Shown here in pieces: positions 1 through 7,146 of a stretch of 64,000 nt of DNA. Within the stretch, counting starts at the first letter, position 1. Every line of letters starts with the position of its first letter. The position numbers and the translations under genes are program-made. This stretch comes from Eudoraea adriatica DSM 19308. Its GTDB lineage: Bacteria; Bacteroidota; Bacteroidia; Flavobacteriales; Flavobacteriaceae. Location: assembly GCF_000382125.1 (NCBI RefSeq), contig NZ_KB907547.1, positions 496,001 to 560,000 of the forward strand, in the 5' to 3' direction. The notes below the pieces were generated by a model, which was not told the DNA's origin, searched no databases, and saw nothing but the letters and a program-made list of their open reading frames with translations.

Positions 1-232
1 AAGTCATGACAACTTTAGCGCAAGAGCCTCGAGTATTTCCAGCCAGGTAAATGCCGAATATGTGGCTGAAAATGTTGCAAAAGATTACCCGGATGCTGCC
101 ACAGCTTTAGAAAATTGGCTTCAGAGTCCTAATCATCGCAAAACTATAGAAGGCGAATTTACTCATACGGCGGTAAGCGTAAAACAAGACGCCAGCGGAA
201 AACTCTATTTTACCCAGTTGTTCTACCGCTAA
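1..232 (+). CDS. CAP (SCP/PR-1) domain protein, C-terminal part only
   Basis: An open frame enters from the left edge (first full codon at base 2) and stops at 230-232, giving 76 residues of a C-terminus. It contains three marks of the CAP superfamily: an early HDNF motif carrying the cavity histidine, an ENVA segment, and a W-x4-PNHR stretch, then a beta strand ending in TQLFYR. Bacterial CAP proteins of the YkwD type are usually secreted or lipid-anchored. The N-terminus, and so any signal peptide, lies outside the window. The substrate and role of these bacterial proteins are mostly unknown, so I assign a fold, not a function. Confidence 0.75.
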   Translation, partial: SHDNFSARASSISSQVNAEYVAENVAKDYPDAATALENWLQSPNHRKTIEGEFTHTAVSVKQDASGKLYFTQLFYR

Positions 233-259
233 TTTTTTATCCGGAAAAATTTCTTTTAG

Positions 260-267
260 TACATTTG
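260..267 (+). promoter_or_regulatory. -7 promoter element (TACATTTG) before the dioxygenase gene
   Basis: TACATTTG matches the Bacteroidota -7 consensus TAnnTTTG exactly and lies 54 nt before the ATG at 322. No clear TTG is found at the -33 position, so the match rests on one box. Confidence 0.45.
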
Positions 268-321
268 ATAGGAGTATTGCTTTTAATACGATCTAAAAAC
301 CTCCTTAATACTTAGAAAAAA

Positions 322-870
322 ATGTCTACAAAACCTCCATTTAATCTTTACAAGTGGATTGAAGAAAACAGAGACTTACTTAAACCCCCCGTTGGAAATA
401 AGAATTTATATAAAGAATCCGGAGACTATATAGTAATGATTGTTGCCGGGCCGAATGCGCGAAAGGATTATCACTACAATGAAACTGAGGAGCTTTTCTT
501 TCAATTGGAAGGCAATATCGAGGTCCATATACAGCAAGACAAACAAAAAAAAACAATGAAACTGGGGCCTGGAGATATCTACCTGCATCCTGCAAAAATT
601 CCACATTCTCCTGTCAGGCATGAGGGTTCCATTGGTTTGGTAATAGAGCGTAAGCGAGATCAAATGCAAATTAAGGACGGCCTCCTTTGGTTTTGCGATA
701 ATTGCAACCACAAACTTTACGAAACATACTTTACATTGCATGACATTGAAAAAGACTTTTTATCGCATTTTAAGTATTTCTATGGTTCTGAAGAGTTAAG
801 GACCTGTGATAATTGTGGAACCGTTATGCCCGTTGACGACAGGTTTACCGCAAAAGAAGAAAGAACATAA
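322..870 (+). CDS. nbaC: 3-hydroxyanthranilate 3,4-dioxygenase
   Basis: This 182-residue cupin opens the ring of 3-hydroxyanthranilate with O2, giving 2-amino-3-carboxymuconate semialdehyde in the kynurenine route of tryptophan breakdown or de novo NAD synthesis. The iron ligands are visible as H51, E57 and H95. The four cysteines of the rubredoxin-like second metal site of the bacterial enzymes are C125, C128, C162 and C165, in two CxxC pairs. Length and residue spacing fit the bacterial family closely. The gene is followed with no gap by a DUF1304 gene (TAA then ATG), so the two are probably cotranscribed. No other kynurenine pathway gene is in the window. The cytosolic location is inferred from the lack of a signal peptide. 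Confidence 0.93.
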   Translation: MSTKPPFNLYKWIEENRDLLKPPVGNKNLYKESGDYIVMIVAGPNARKDYHYNETEELFFQLEGNIEVHIQQDKQKKTMKLGPGDIYLHPAKIPHSPVRHEGSIGLVIERKRDQMQIKDGLLWFCDNCNHKLYETYFTLHDIEKDFLSHFKYFYGSEELRTCDNCGTVMPVDDRFTAKEERT

Positions 871-1239
871 ATGAAACTTACAATTGCCATTTTAACCGGG
901 ATTGTGGCAGTACTGCACTTGTATTTTCTTTGGTTTGAAATGTTTGCCTGGACTACCAGAGGGAAAAAAATATTTAAAAATTTCCCTGAAGATATGTTTG
1001 AGCCAACAAAGTCCCTTGCTGCAAACCAGGGCCTTTACAACGGATTTTTGGCTGCGGGCCTTATATGGGCATTTATAATACAGGATCCTCTATGGAGCAC
1101 AAATATTTCCGTTTTTTTTCTTAGTTGTGTTGCAATTGCCGGCATTTATGGTGCTTTTACGGCAGATAAAAAAATCTTCTTTGTGCAGGGGCTTCCTGCA
1201 TTATTTGCGCTGATCTTAATCTTTATTGATCAGGTCTAA
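871..1239 (+). CDS. DUF1304 family small membrane protein
   Basis: A 122-residue protein with four hydrophobic segments (roughly residues 3-25, 50-72, 77-95 and 100-119), resembling the DUF1304 family of small inner-membrane proteins. A typical family feature is the early loop with conserved EMF and W residues before the second helix. Its function is not known. The start codon directly follows the stop of the dioxygenase gene, suggesting translational coupling, but DUF1304 genes occur in many contexts and I do not infer a role in tryptophan breakdown. Confidence 0.8.
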   Translation: MKLTIAILTGIVAVLHLYFLWFEMFAWTTRGKKIFKNFPEDMFEPTKSLAANQGLYNGFLAAGLIWAFIIQDPLWSTNISVFFLSCVAIAGIYGAFTADKKIFFVQGLPALFALILIFIDQV

Positions 1240-1257
1240 GATTCCACAACTTTCGGG

Positions 1258-1286
1258 TTGCATCATCACTATTATTTGTAGCTTTG
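1258..1286 (+). promoter_or_regulatory. Bacteroidota-type promoter for the ALDH7 gene
   Basis: TTG at 1258-1260, an 18-bp spacer, and TAGCTTTG at 1279-1286 (full match to TAnnTTTG). The start codon of the dehydrogenase is 36 nt downstream. Both boxes fit, so this gene probably has its own promoter rather than depending on the upstream pair. Confidence 0.6.
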
Positions 1287-1322
1287 TCCTAATCTAACAA
1301 ATTATGTTTTAAAAGTTATAAA

Positions 1323-2876
1323 ATGACATTAGTTGCCGTGGATTTTGGAATAGACCAAGCATTGGAAAAATTAGGAATCAAGGAAACCAATAATGGTACC
1401 TCAACAGGATCGGATTATTTTTCCTCCGGGGAAATTATCGATTCTTATTCTCCGGTTGATGGCGCTTTAATTGGTAAAGTAAAAAGCACCTCGCTAAATG
1501 ATTATGAAAAAGTAATTGAAACTGCCACTGAAGCCTTTCAAATCTGGCGAAAAAAACCTGCCCCTCAAAGGGGTGAAATTATTCGTCAGTTTGGTGATAA
1601 ACTACGCGAGCTAAAGGAGCCTTTAGGCAAGCTGGTTTCCTATGAAATGGGGAAATCTTATCAGGAAGGTCTTGGTGAAGTCCAGGAAATGATAGATATA
1701 TGCGATTTTGCTGTTGGCCTTTCACGTCAATTACATGGGCTTACCATGCATTCGGAAAGACCCGGGCATCGTATGTATGAACAATACCATCCTTTGGGAA
1801 TTGTAGGTATAATTTCTGCTTTTAATTTCCCGGTTGCCGTGTGGGCCTGGAATACGGCACTCGCATGGATTTGTGGGGATGTATGCGTATGGAAACCATC
1901 AGAAAAAACGCCACTTTGCGGCATAGCCTGTCAAAATATAGCCGCTGAAGTATTTAAGGCAAATGGACTTCCGGAAGGTATCTCTTGTTTGATAAACGGG
2001 GATTATAAAGTCGGGGAAATGATGACAAATGACAAAAGAGTACCTCTGGTCTCTGCTACGGGTTCTATTCGAATGGGAAAAATTGTTGCACAAGCCGTTG
2101 CTGCAAGACTGGGAAAATCTCTCCTTGAGTTAGGTGGCAATAATGCTATCATAGTTACTCCGGATGCAGATTTAAAAATGACCGTAATAGGAGCCGTTTT
2201 CGGCGCAGTGGGCACTGCTGGTCAGCGGTGTACTTCTACAAGAAGACTTATAATACATGAATCTATTTACAATAAGGTAAAAGAATCTATTGTTACTGCC
2301 TATGAACAACTACGAATTGGAAACCCGCTCGATGAGAATAATCATGTTGGCCCTTTAATAGATAAAGATGCCGTAGCCATGTATAAGGACGCACTTGAAA
2401 AAGTGGTCGATGAAGGCGGAAACCTGATCGTCAAAGGAGGTGTTTTGGAGGGTGAAGGATACGAAAGTGGTTGTTATGTATATCCGGCCATAGCCGAAGC
2501 CGATAATGACTTTAAAATTGTCCAGCATGAAACTTTTGCGCCAATTCTTTATTTGTTAAAATATTCGGGTGATGTAGAAAATGCAATAAAGATTCAGAAT
2601 GACGTTGTTCAGGGACTTTCCTCTGCCATTATGACCAATAATCTGAGAGAGGCCGAGATTTTCCTTTCAGCAGCTGGTAGTGATTGTGGTATAGCCAATG
2701 TTAATATTGGCACTTCAGGTGCTGAGATTGGCGGGGCTTTTGGAGGAGAAAAGGAGACAGGAGGTGGTCGTGAAAGTGGTTCCGATGCCTGGAAAATATA
2801 TATGCGAAGACAAACCAATACAATTAACTATACCACGGAATTACCTCTGGCTCAGGGTATCAAATTTGATCTTTAA
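1323..2876 (+). CDS. ALDH7-family aldehyde dehydrogenase (alpha-aminoadipate semialdehyde dehydrogenase type)
   Basis: A 517-residue NAD(P)-dependent aldehyde dehydrogenase of the antiquitin (ALDH7) class. The catalytic cysteine is C303 in GTAGQRCTS and the general base is E269 in LLELGG. The conserved N168 is in SAFNFP and K191 is in the cofactor region. The segment around residues 141-181 (HSERPGH, then PLGIVG, then the NFPVAVWAWN run) is characteristic of ALDH7. Known members oxidise alpha-aminoadipate semialdehyde in lysine breakdown, and some act on other aldehydes; I infer the lysine role from family only. No saccharopine pathway gene is adjacent. It has its own promoter and lies next to the dioxygenase, but ALDH7 is not the usual aminomuconate semialdehyde dehydrogenase. 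Confidence 0.88.
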   Translation: MTLVAVDFGIDQALEKLGIKETNNGTSTGSDYFSSGEIIDSYSPVDGALIGKVKSTSLNDYEKVIETATEAFQIWRKKPAPQRGEIIRQFGDKLRELKEPLGKLVSYEMGKSYQEGLGEVQEMIDICDFAVGLSRQLHGLTMHSERPGHRMYEQYHPLGIVGIISAFNFPVAVWAWNTALAWICGDVCVWKPSEKTPLCGIACQNIAAEVFKANGLPEGISCLINGDYKVGEMMTNDKRVPLVSATGSIRMGKIVAQAVAARLGKSLLELGGNNAIIVTPDADLKMTVIGAVFGAVGTAGQRCTSTRRLIIHESIYNKVKESIVTAYEQLRIGNPLDENNHVGPLIDKDAVAMYKDALEKVVDEGGNLIVKGGVLEGEGYESGCYVYPAIAEADNDFKIVQHETFAPILYLLKYSGDVENAIKIQNDVVQGLSSAIMTNNLREAEIFLSAAGSDCGIANVNIGTSGAEIGGAFGGEKETGGGRESGSDAWKIYMRRQTNTINYTTELPLAQGIKFDL

Positions 2877-3010
2877 ATAAAATACCGTTGCTATTAATGG
2901 AAGAAATAACAACGGGATTCTTACTAACCAAACTAATTCAAACTAGTCGTAAGCAGCAATAGCCCGCTATTTTGATGCCGGATCCTCATCAGGATAAATA
3001 GGGTTAGCGC

Positions 3011-3232
3011 TTAGTCCTGACAAATATCATAAATGGCTGTATATTTCTGCAACGGGAAGTTATAATTGGCGGTAAAAAATGTATAATCGGTAACTATTGG
3101 TTTATGTGCCGTATTTATCGCAGTGTGGAATATCTCATTAAATACCATGGGATTATCGGGGTTATTCCAGGTATTTAGCCTTATTATATTAGCAAAATTT
3201 AAGATTTTTTTAATACATTGTATTAAGAACGA
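3011..3232 (-). pseudogene. Possible gene remnant, unknown family
   Basis: A 74-codon frame on the minus strand is open from an upstream stop (3233-3235) to a stop at 3011-3013. Its later part reads like real protein, with an even mix of N, P, T, Y, F and I residues (for example TWNNPDNPMVFNEIF), rather than random AT-rich translation. The only in-frame ATG is about 25 codons in, and the product would be tiny. I take it as the C-terminal relic of a lost gene. I do not recognise the family. Confidence 0.35.
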
Positions 3233-3248
3233 CTAATCATCCATTACC

Positions 3249-3341
3249 ATGACAAAAAAGATGACCAACTTGCTTGGGATTATCATTACCATTTTAGCAG
3301 GTATTTATTTTTTTGTAATGTACTGCAGCCAATGTAGCTGA
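3249..3341 (+). pseudogene. 30-residue membrane-anchor ORF, possibly the truncated start of an OmpA-like gene
   Basis: ATG at 3249 begins a 30-residue product with one transmembrane segment (about residues 8-25) and a C-terminal CSQCS, then TGA. Many flavobacterial OmpA-family proteins begin with just such a segment (NLLGI...ILAG) ending in cysteines, and often lie beside a helix-hairpin-helix protein like the gene at 3468. The frame stays open for 25 more codons after the TGA without recognisable OmpA sequence. It is either a truncated relic or a genuine small membrane peptide. The link to OmpA proteins is from memory of the family and was not checked. Confidence 0.4.
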
Positions 3342-3467
3342 GATGATGATCTTGCACTTAAAAGGATGTGCAGTCTTCCATGCAAAAAATGTAAAGGATC
3401 TATAAAAAACCAACGTTAAGAGCAAGGATGGATTATTACTTAAGAACTAATTAAATGATATCAACTT

Positions 3468-3992
3468 ATGAATTTTGAAAGTATAAACATCTGGTGTTGG
3501 ATCATTCCTATTCTTGTAGGTCTTCTTTGCGCTATTTTTGGATATTTATTGGGTAAAGGAGCAAATGCCACCATTGACAATTCTTCTGAGTTAATTGAAT
3601 TAAAAAATCGAAATGCAAAATTAGAAGCTGATCTTGCAGCTTGTACTCAAAAAATGGCCACTGAGAGTTTAGAAATGGTTTCTTCCGAAATTCCTTTTAA
3701 CAAAAGTGCAGCCAAAGCAGCAATGGGCAAAAATGTAAAACAGGATGACCTGAAAATTGTGGAAGGCATTGGCCCTAAGATTGAAGGCCTGTTTCACAAT
3801 TATGATATTAAAACCTGGAAGGCCTTATCCAAAACCACCGTTTCCAAATGCCAGGAAGTACTGGACTCGGGGGGTGATCGTTACAAAGTTCATGATCCGG
3901 CATCCTGGCCAATGCAAGCGAAAATGTGCTATGAAGGCAAGTGGAAAGAATTAAACAAATGGCAAGTAGAACATAAGCATGGTAAATTATAA
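3468..3992 (+). CDS. Membrane-anchored helix-hairpin-helix protein
   Basis: A 174-residue protein with an N-terminal transmembrane helix (about residues 9-29), a short coiled-coil-like stretch (about 43-66), and a C-terminal domain from about residue 95. That domain carries a helix-hairpin-helix-like motif (VEGIGPKIEGL) followed by WKALS and a tryptophan-rich tail. Similar C-terminal modules are frequent in Bacteroidota, alone or behind OmpA-like domains. HhH motifs often bind DNA without sequence specificity, but in a membrane-tethered protein this is uncertain. No partner gene is intact beside it. Function is unknown. Confidence 0.7.
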   Translation: MNFESINIWCWIIPILVGLLCAIFGYLLGKGANATIDNSSELIELKNRNAKLEADLAACTQKMATESLEMVSSEIPFNKSAAKAAMGKNVKQDDLKIVEGIGPKIEGLFHNYDIKTWKALSKTTVSKCQEVLDSGGDRYKVHDPASWPMQAKMCYEGKWKELNKWQVEHKHGKL

Positions 3993-4021
3993 TTCAAAAC
4001 CGGATTATGTCCGGCCCTTAT

Positions 4022-5017
4022 TTATAACATGCCATTGGCCTCTACCCATTTAAATCGGAATTGATCCTCACTCAGCTTCATTCTTTCGGCAATACGCTGT
4101 AAACGATCCGGCATACCTAAAAGATAGTCTCTGGCTTTTTGGGCTTCATCTGAAAGGCTTCTAATAGATTCGAGATCCCAATACTGATTCAATTTATTAA
4201 AGATGTCTATATAATCCTGAGAAGTGTATACTCCCAATCTTTGAGCGCAGTTTGAAAAATTTTCAAATGCAAGTCCCATGCTTTCTCCGGATTCTCTCAA
4301 AAAATGGGCCGGCATTACAATCTTTCTCTTCATCATATCTGCATAGGCAAGCATCATACCATTAGGGTCCTGTCCAAATATGGTCTTCACAAATTCTCTA
4401 TAAGCCAAATGATGGCGCATTTCGTCGCCGGCAATTATACTGCACATTTTACTAAGAAGTGTATTGCCTTTTTTCTTAGCCATCTGACCTACCCTTTTAT
4501 GGGAAATATTGGTAGCCAATTCCTGGAATGAAGTATATACGAAATTCTTATATGGATCTCTGTCTGTTCCTATATCAAAACCATCATTAAGCAGGTATTG
4601 GGTTGAGATCTCGACTTCTCTCATATTTACTCTTCCGGAGAGGTACAAATATTTGTTCAGCACATCGCCATGCCTGTTTTCTTCTGCCGTCCAAGCTCTT
4701 ACCCATTTGGACCAGCCACTTGGTTCTTCTGTGTGCTGATTAATTCCTTCAACATCCATTAACCAGGATTCATACGTTGGTAGCGCTTCTTCCGTAATTG
4801 TATCTGCAACCATGGTCACCCAAAAATCATATCCCAATTCTTTAGATTCCTCTCTGATTTGCTCTACAGCATCAATAAAACCTTCACTACGCGAGTCTGG
4901 AAGAAAGTCGGATGGCTGCCATATTTCTTCAATGGGGATTAAAAATGAATCCATAAATCCGGCAACTTTAGGTTCTATTGCCTGCATAACCTCCAGCCTA
5001 ATATTTTTGGTAGACAT
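4022..5017 (-). CDS. Acyl-ACP desaturase (soluble diiron)
   Basis: A 331-residue member of the soluble fatty-acid desaturase family, which puts a cis double bond into acyl chains carried on acyl carrier protein. The two diiron helices are clear: EENRHG at residues 112-117 and DEMRHH at 198-203, with further ligand glutamates near E77 and E166. The frame is open 20 codons further upstream, but I place the start at 5017 (MSTKNIRLE), because the longer N-terminus is cysteine- and phenylalanine-rich and unlike the family. The next gene on the same strand starts upstream with about 63 bp between. It likely adjusts membrane fluidity. Confidence 0.9.
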   Translation of the reverse strand: MSTKNIRLEVMQAIEPKVAGFMDSFLIPIEEIWQPSDFLPDSRSEGFIDAVEQIREESKELGYDFWVTMVADTITEEALPTYESWLMDVEGINQHTEEPSGWSKWVRAWTAEENRHGDVLNKYLYLSGRVNMREVEISTQYLLNDGFDIGTDRDPYKNFVYTSFQELATNISHKRVGQMAKKKGNTLLSKMCSIIAGDEMRHHLAYREFVKTIFGQDPNGMMLAYADMMKRKIVMPAHFLRESGESMGLAFENFSNCAQRLGVYTSQDYIDIFNKLNQYWDLESIRSLSDEAQKARDYLLGMPDRLQRIAERMKLSEDQFRFKWVEANGML

Positions 5018-5080
5018 ATTAAATTTTCTTGCAAAGTACGACAATAAATTTTTGAAATAATTGCAGAAGCAATTCAAATA

Positions 5081-5806
5081 TCAATTTCTTCCCCTTTCAT
5101 TTGGATAAAAAAGATGAACCGGATCACTTTGCCAAACCTGCTTGGAATCTACGTCCATTATGGATAAAGATCCTTTAAACGCAGCTCCGGTATCCATATT
5201 CCAGACATTTGCTGCCCTATGAGGTTTATTTTTACCAATTCTGGTTACAGGAGTGTGGCCAATATATATTTCATGGTAATTGGTTAGTCTTTGAGGGTAA
5301 AACAAGTCTCTTTCTTCCAATTCAGGATTATGTGCTAATGCCAGTTCCCACAATGTTCTGTCCCAATAAAATATTGCAGGAAAATATTCAAATTCTACCC
5401 CTTTTAAGCTTGTGAAACCTGCATGAACAAAGAGGCGGTTTTTATCATCCAGGTAGTAATTTTCAAGATTATTGTAAAAATCCATATGGACTCTTTGTAA
5501 ACCACCATCAACAGATTCATAGGATGTCTTGCTGGCCATACCCCCATGTTGCAACCACGTAGGGTTATCTTTCCCTGTTTTCAACCAATCATAACAGAGT
5601 TCATCATGGTTTCCCCTTAAAAATATGCATTGGTGTGTTGCTCTTAATTCAATCAGAAAATTGACCGTTTCAACAGCCTGGCTCCAACCATCAACATAAT
5701 CTCCTAAAAAAATTAGAAGATCATCTTCCCTGGCATTGGCTCTCTGCAAAACTTGTTGTAAAGCCTTGAGGCCAGAATGTATATCTCCTATTACCAAAGT
5801 TCTCAT
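5081..5806 (-). CDS. Calcineurin-like metallophosphoesterase (PPP family)
   Basis: A 241-residue phosphoesterase with all the metal-binding blocks of the PPP class: GDIHS (D8, H10), GDYVDG (D36), GNHDE (N66, H67), H128 in FVHAGF and H184 in GHTPV. Related bacterial enzymes act as protein phosphatases or as diadenosine tetraphosphate hydrolases (ApaH/PrpE-like). The sequence alone does not decide which. It lies upstream of the desaturase on the same strand, with no evident functional link. No signal peptide is seen, so it is cytosolic. Confidence 0.88.
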   Translation of the reverse strand: MRTLVIGDIHSGLKALQQVLQRANAREDDLLIFLGDYVDGWSQAVETVNFLIELRATHQCIFLRGNHDELCYDWLKTGKDNPTWLQHGGMASKTSYESVDGGLQRVHMDFYNNLENYYLDDKNRLFVHAGFTSLKGVEFEYFPAIFYWDRTLWELALAHNPELEERDLFYPQRLTNYHEIYIGHTPVTRIGKNKPHRAANVWNMDTGAAFKGSLSIMDVDSKQVWQSDPVHLFYPNERGRN

Positions 5807-6200
5807 TCAGCAAAAATCGGAATAATTCGCAGGATGACAATAATAAAAAGTTTGAGAAGGAATTTATTGTTGCTTTTTCCTCGAAATACAGATGTGCCAT
5901 TATTCTTAATTTCGATCAGACAGGGTTTAAGTCTGATAACATTACTAACTTTGATAGCGTCAATCCATTTTGCAATAGATAGGAATCACCTCTTTTAATT
6001 GTTTTTTTATCTCTTCAAACAGGTTCATATTACAAGATTTTTATTTCAAAGGAAATACAAACAATTATTTCAAACAGACCGGGTGTCTGTAATTTAAAAA
6101 ATGCTTGGCATATTCTAATAACGAACAGAATAAATAGCAGTTATTTTTTGGTGTGACACCTAATTTCTCATTACTTTGGGAATTGCTTAAGTACAGTTCC
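5807..6200. other. 394-bp spacer between divergent genes, with two short hairpins
   Basis: No gene is supported here. Two small inverted repeats share the core CAGAC/GTCTG: ATCAGAC at 5915-5921 with GTCTGAT at 5931-5937, and ACAGAC at 6074-6079 with GTCTGT at 6085-6090. They may be structured leaders or operator-like sites, but nothing else supports that. Confidence 0.4.
6148..6178 (+). promoter_or_regulatory. Likely promoter of the fructokinase-amylosucrase operon
   Basis: TTG at 6148-6150, a 20-bp spacer, and TTACTTTG at 6171-6178, one mismatch from TAnnTTTG. Transcription would begin near 6183, downstream of the earlier in-frame ATG at 6153. This supports the start at 6201. Confidence 0.45.
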
Positions 6201-7145
6201 ATGAAAGAAGTGTTTTGTATAGGTGAGGTACTCATAGATTTTGTTGCTGAAAAACAAGGCAGTGATTTATCCCAGGCCCGTGAATTTACCAAGAAAGCAG
6301 GGGGTGCTCCGGCCAATGTTGCCTGTGCAGTAGCTAAACTGGGAGGGAAAAGCGCATTTATTGGTTGTGTTGGCAACGATCCTTTTGGAACCTTTCTATT
6401 GAATGTTTTAGAAAATGAAGGGGTGGATATTTCTTTAACACAACGATCAGAAATTTTTACAACCCTGGCATTTGTCTCCATAGCTGAAGACGGGGAGCGC
6501 GATTTTGTATTTAGCAGGGGTGCAGATAAGGAACTTAAATACAGTCCCGGAATTAAGAAAAAATTCAATAAAAACATAATTCACTTCGGAGCTGCGACCG
6601 CTCTATTAGGTGGAAGTCTGGAGGAAGCATATGGACGATTTTTATTTGATGCCCTAACTCAAGAAACTTTTATAAGCTTTGACCCAAATTTCAGAGCAGA
6701 CCTGTGGAAAAACAAAACTGAGATCTTTATAAAAAAAAGTATGCCATTTATTGAAAAATCTGCTCTTTGTAAGTTTAGTTTAGAAGAAGCAAAATTGATT
6801 TCAGGGAAGGAAAATATTTCGGAAGCGTGCGAGTTTTTTCATGAAGCAGGCACGGAAATCATTACGATCACATTGGGTTCTGAAGGCACATTTGTAAGTT
6901 GTCAGGGACATTCACGCATTATTCCCAGTATTAGCGTAAAGCCTGTTGATACTACAGGAGCGGGAGATGCATTTATAGGGTGCTTGTTAAAGCAACTTTC
7001 TTCAATCGATAGTATAGAGAGTATTAAAAGCAATCCTGATTTGCTTTTTGAAATGATAGCTATAGCAAATAAAGCAGGGGCTATTACAACTATGAACTAC
7101 GGGGCAATAAAATCATTGCCTTCTCAAACTCAACTTGACCAATAG
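6201..7145 (+). CDS. PfkB-family fructokinase
   Basis: A 314-residue sugar kinase of the PfkB/ribokinase fold. The N-terminal GEVLIDF motif is typical of fructokinases, the GGAPANVA segment (residues 34-41) is the substrate-side signature, and DTTGAGDAF holds the catalytic base D256. An ATG 48 bp upstream (6153) is in frame, but the fold starts at MKEVFCIGE and the likely promoter overlaps the longer version. The gene is followed by an amylosucrase gene starting one base after its stop. Amylosucrase releases fructose from sucrose, so this enzyme most likely phosphorylates that fructose to fructose 6-phosphate for glycolysis. The assignment combines motif and context. Confidence 0.88.
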   Translation: MKEVFCIGEVLIDFVAEKQGSDLSQAREFTKKAGGAPANVACAVAKLGGKSAFIGCVGNDPFGTFLLNVLENEGVDISLTQRSEIFTTLAFVSIAEDGERDFVFSRGADKELKYSPGIKKKFNKNIIHFGAATALLGGSLEEAYGRFLFDALTQETFISFDPNFRADLWKNKTEIFIKKSMPFIEKSALCKFSLEEAKLISGKENISEACEFFHEAGTEIITITLGSEGTFVSCQGHSRIIPSISVKPVDTTGAGDAFIGCLLKQLSSIDSIESIKSNPDLLFEMIAIANKAGAITTMNYGAIKSLPSQTQLDQ

Positions 7146-7146
7146 C

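Larger units (their letters stand above)
2877..3467. other. 591-bp gap with decayed gene pieces
   Basis: No intact gene of normal size lies here. It holds a 74-codon open minus-strand frame without a convincing start (3011-3232) and a 30-residue plus-strand frame encoding one membrane segment (3249-3341), each listed separately. A near-palindrome (TTAATACATTGTATTAA) sits at 3209-3225. The rest looks like ordinary AT-rich spacer. Confidence 0.5.

Noticed and set aside
3209-3225. A near-palindrome TTAATACATTGTATTAA as an operator
   Set aside because: It has one central mismatch, occurs in a decayed gap, and no intact gene lies in a suitable position to be controlled by it.
5018-5077. A 20-codon extension of the acyl-ACP desaturase
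   Set aside because: The added residues are unlike the family, which begins close to the ATG at 5017.
6065-6577. A 170-codon minus-strand frame opposite the fructokinase start
   Set aside because: The plus strand encodes a full kinase there with all motifs; the antisense product has no recognisable domain.
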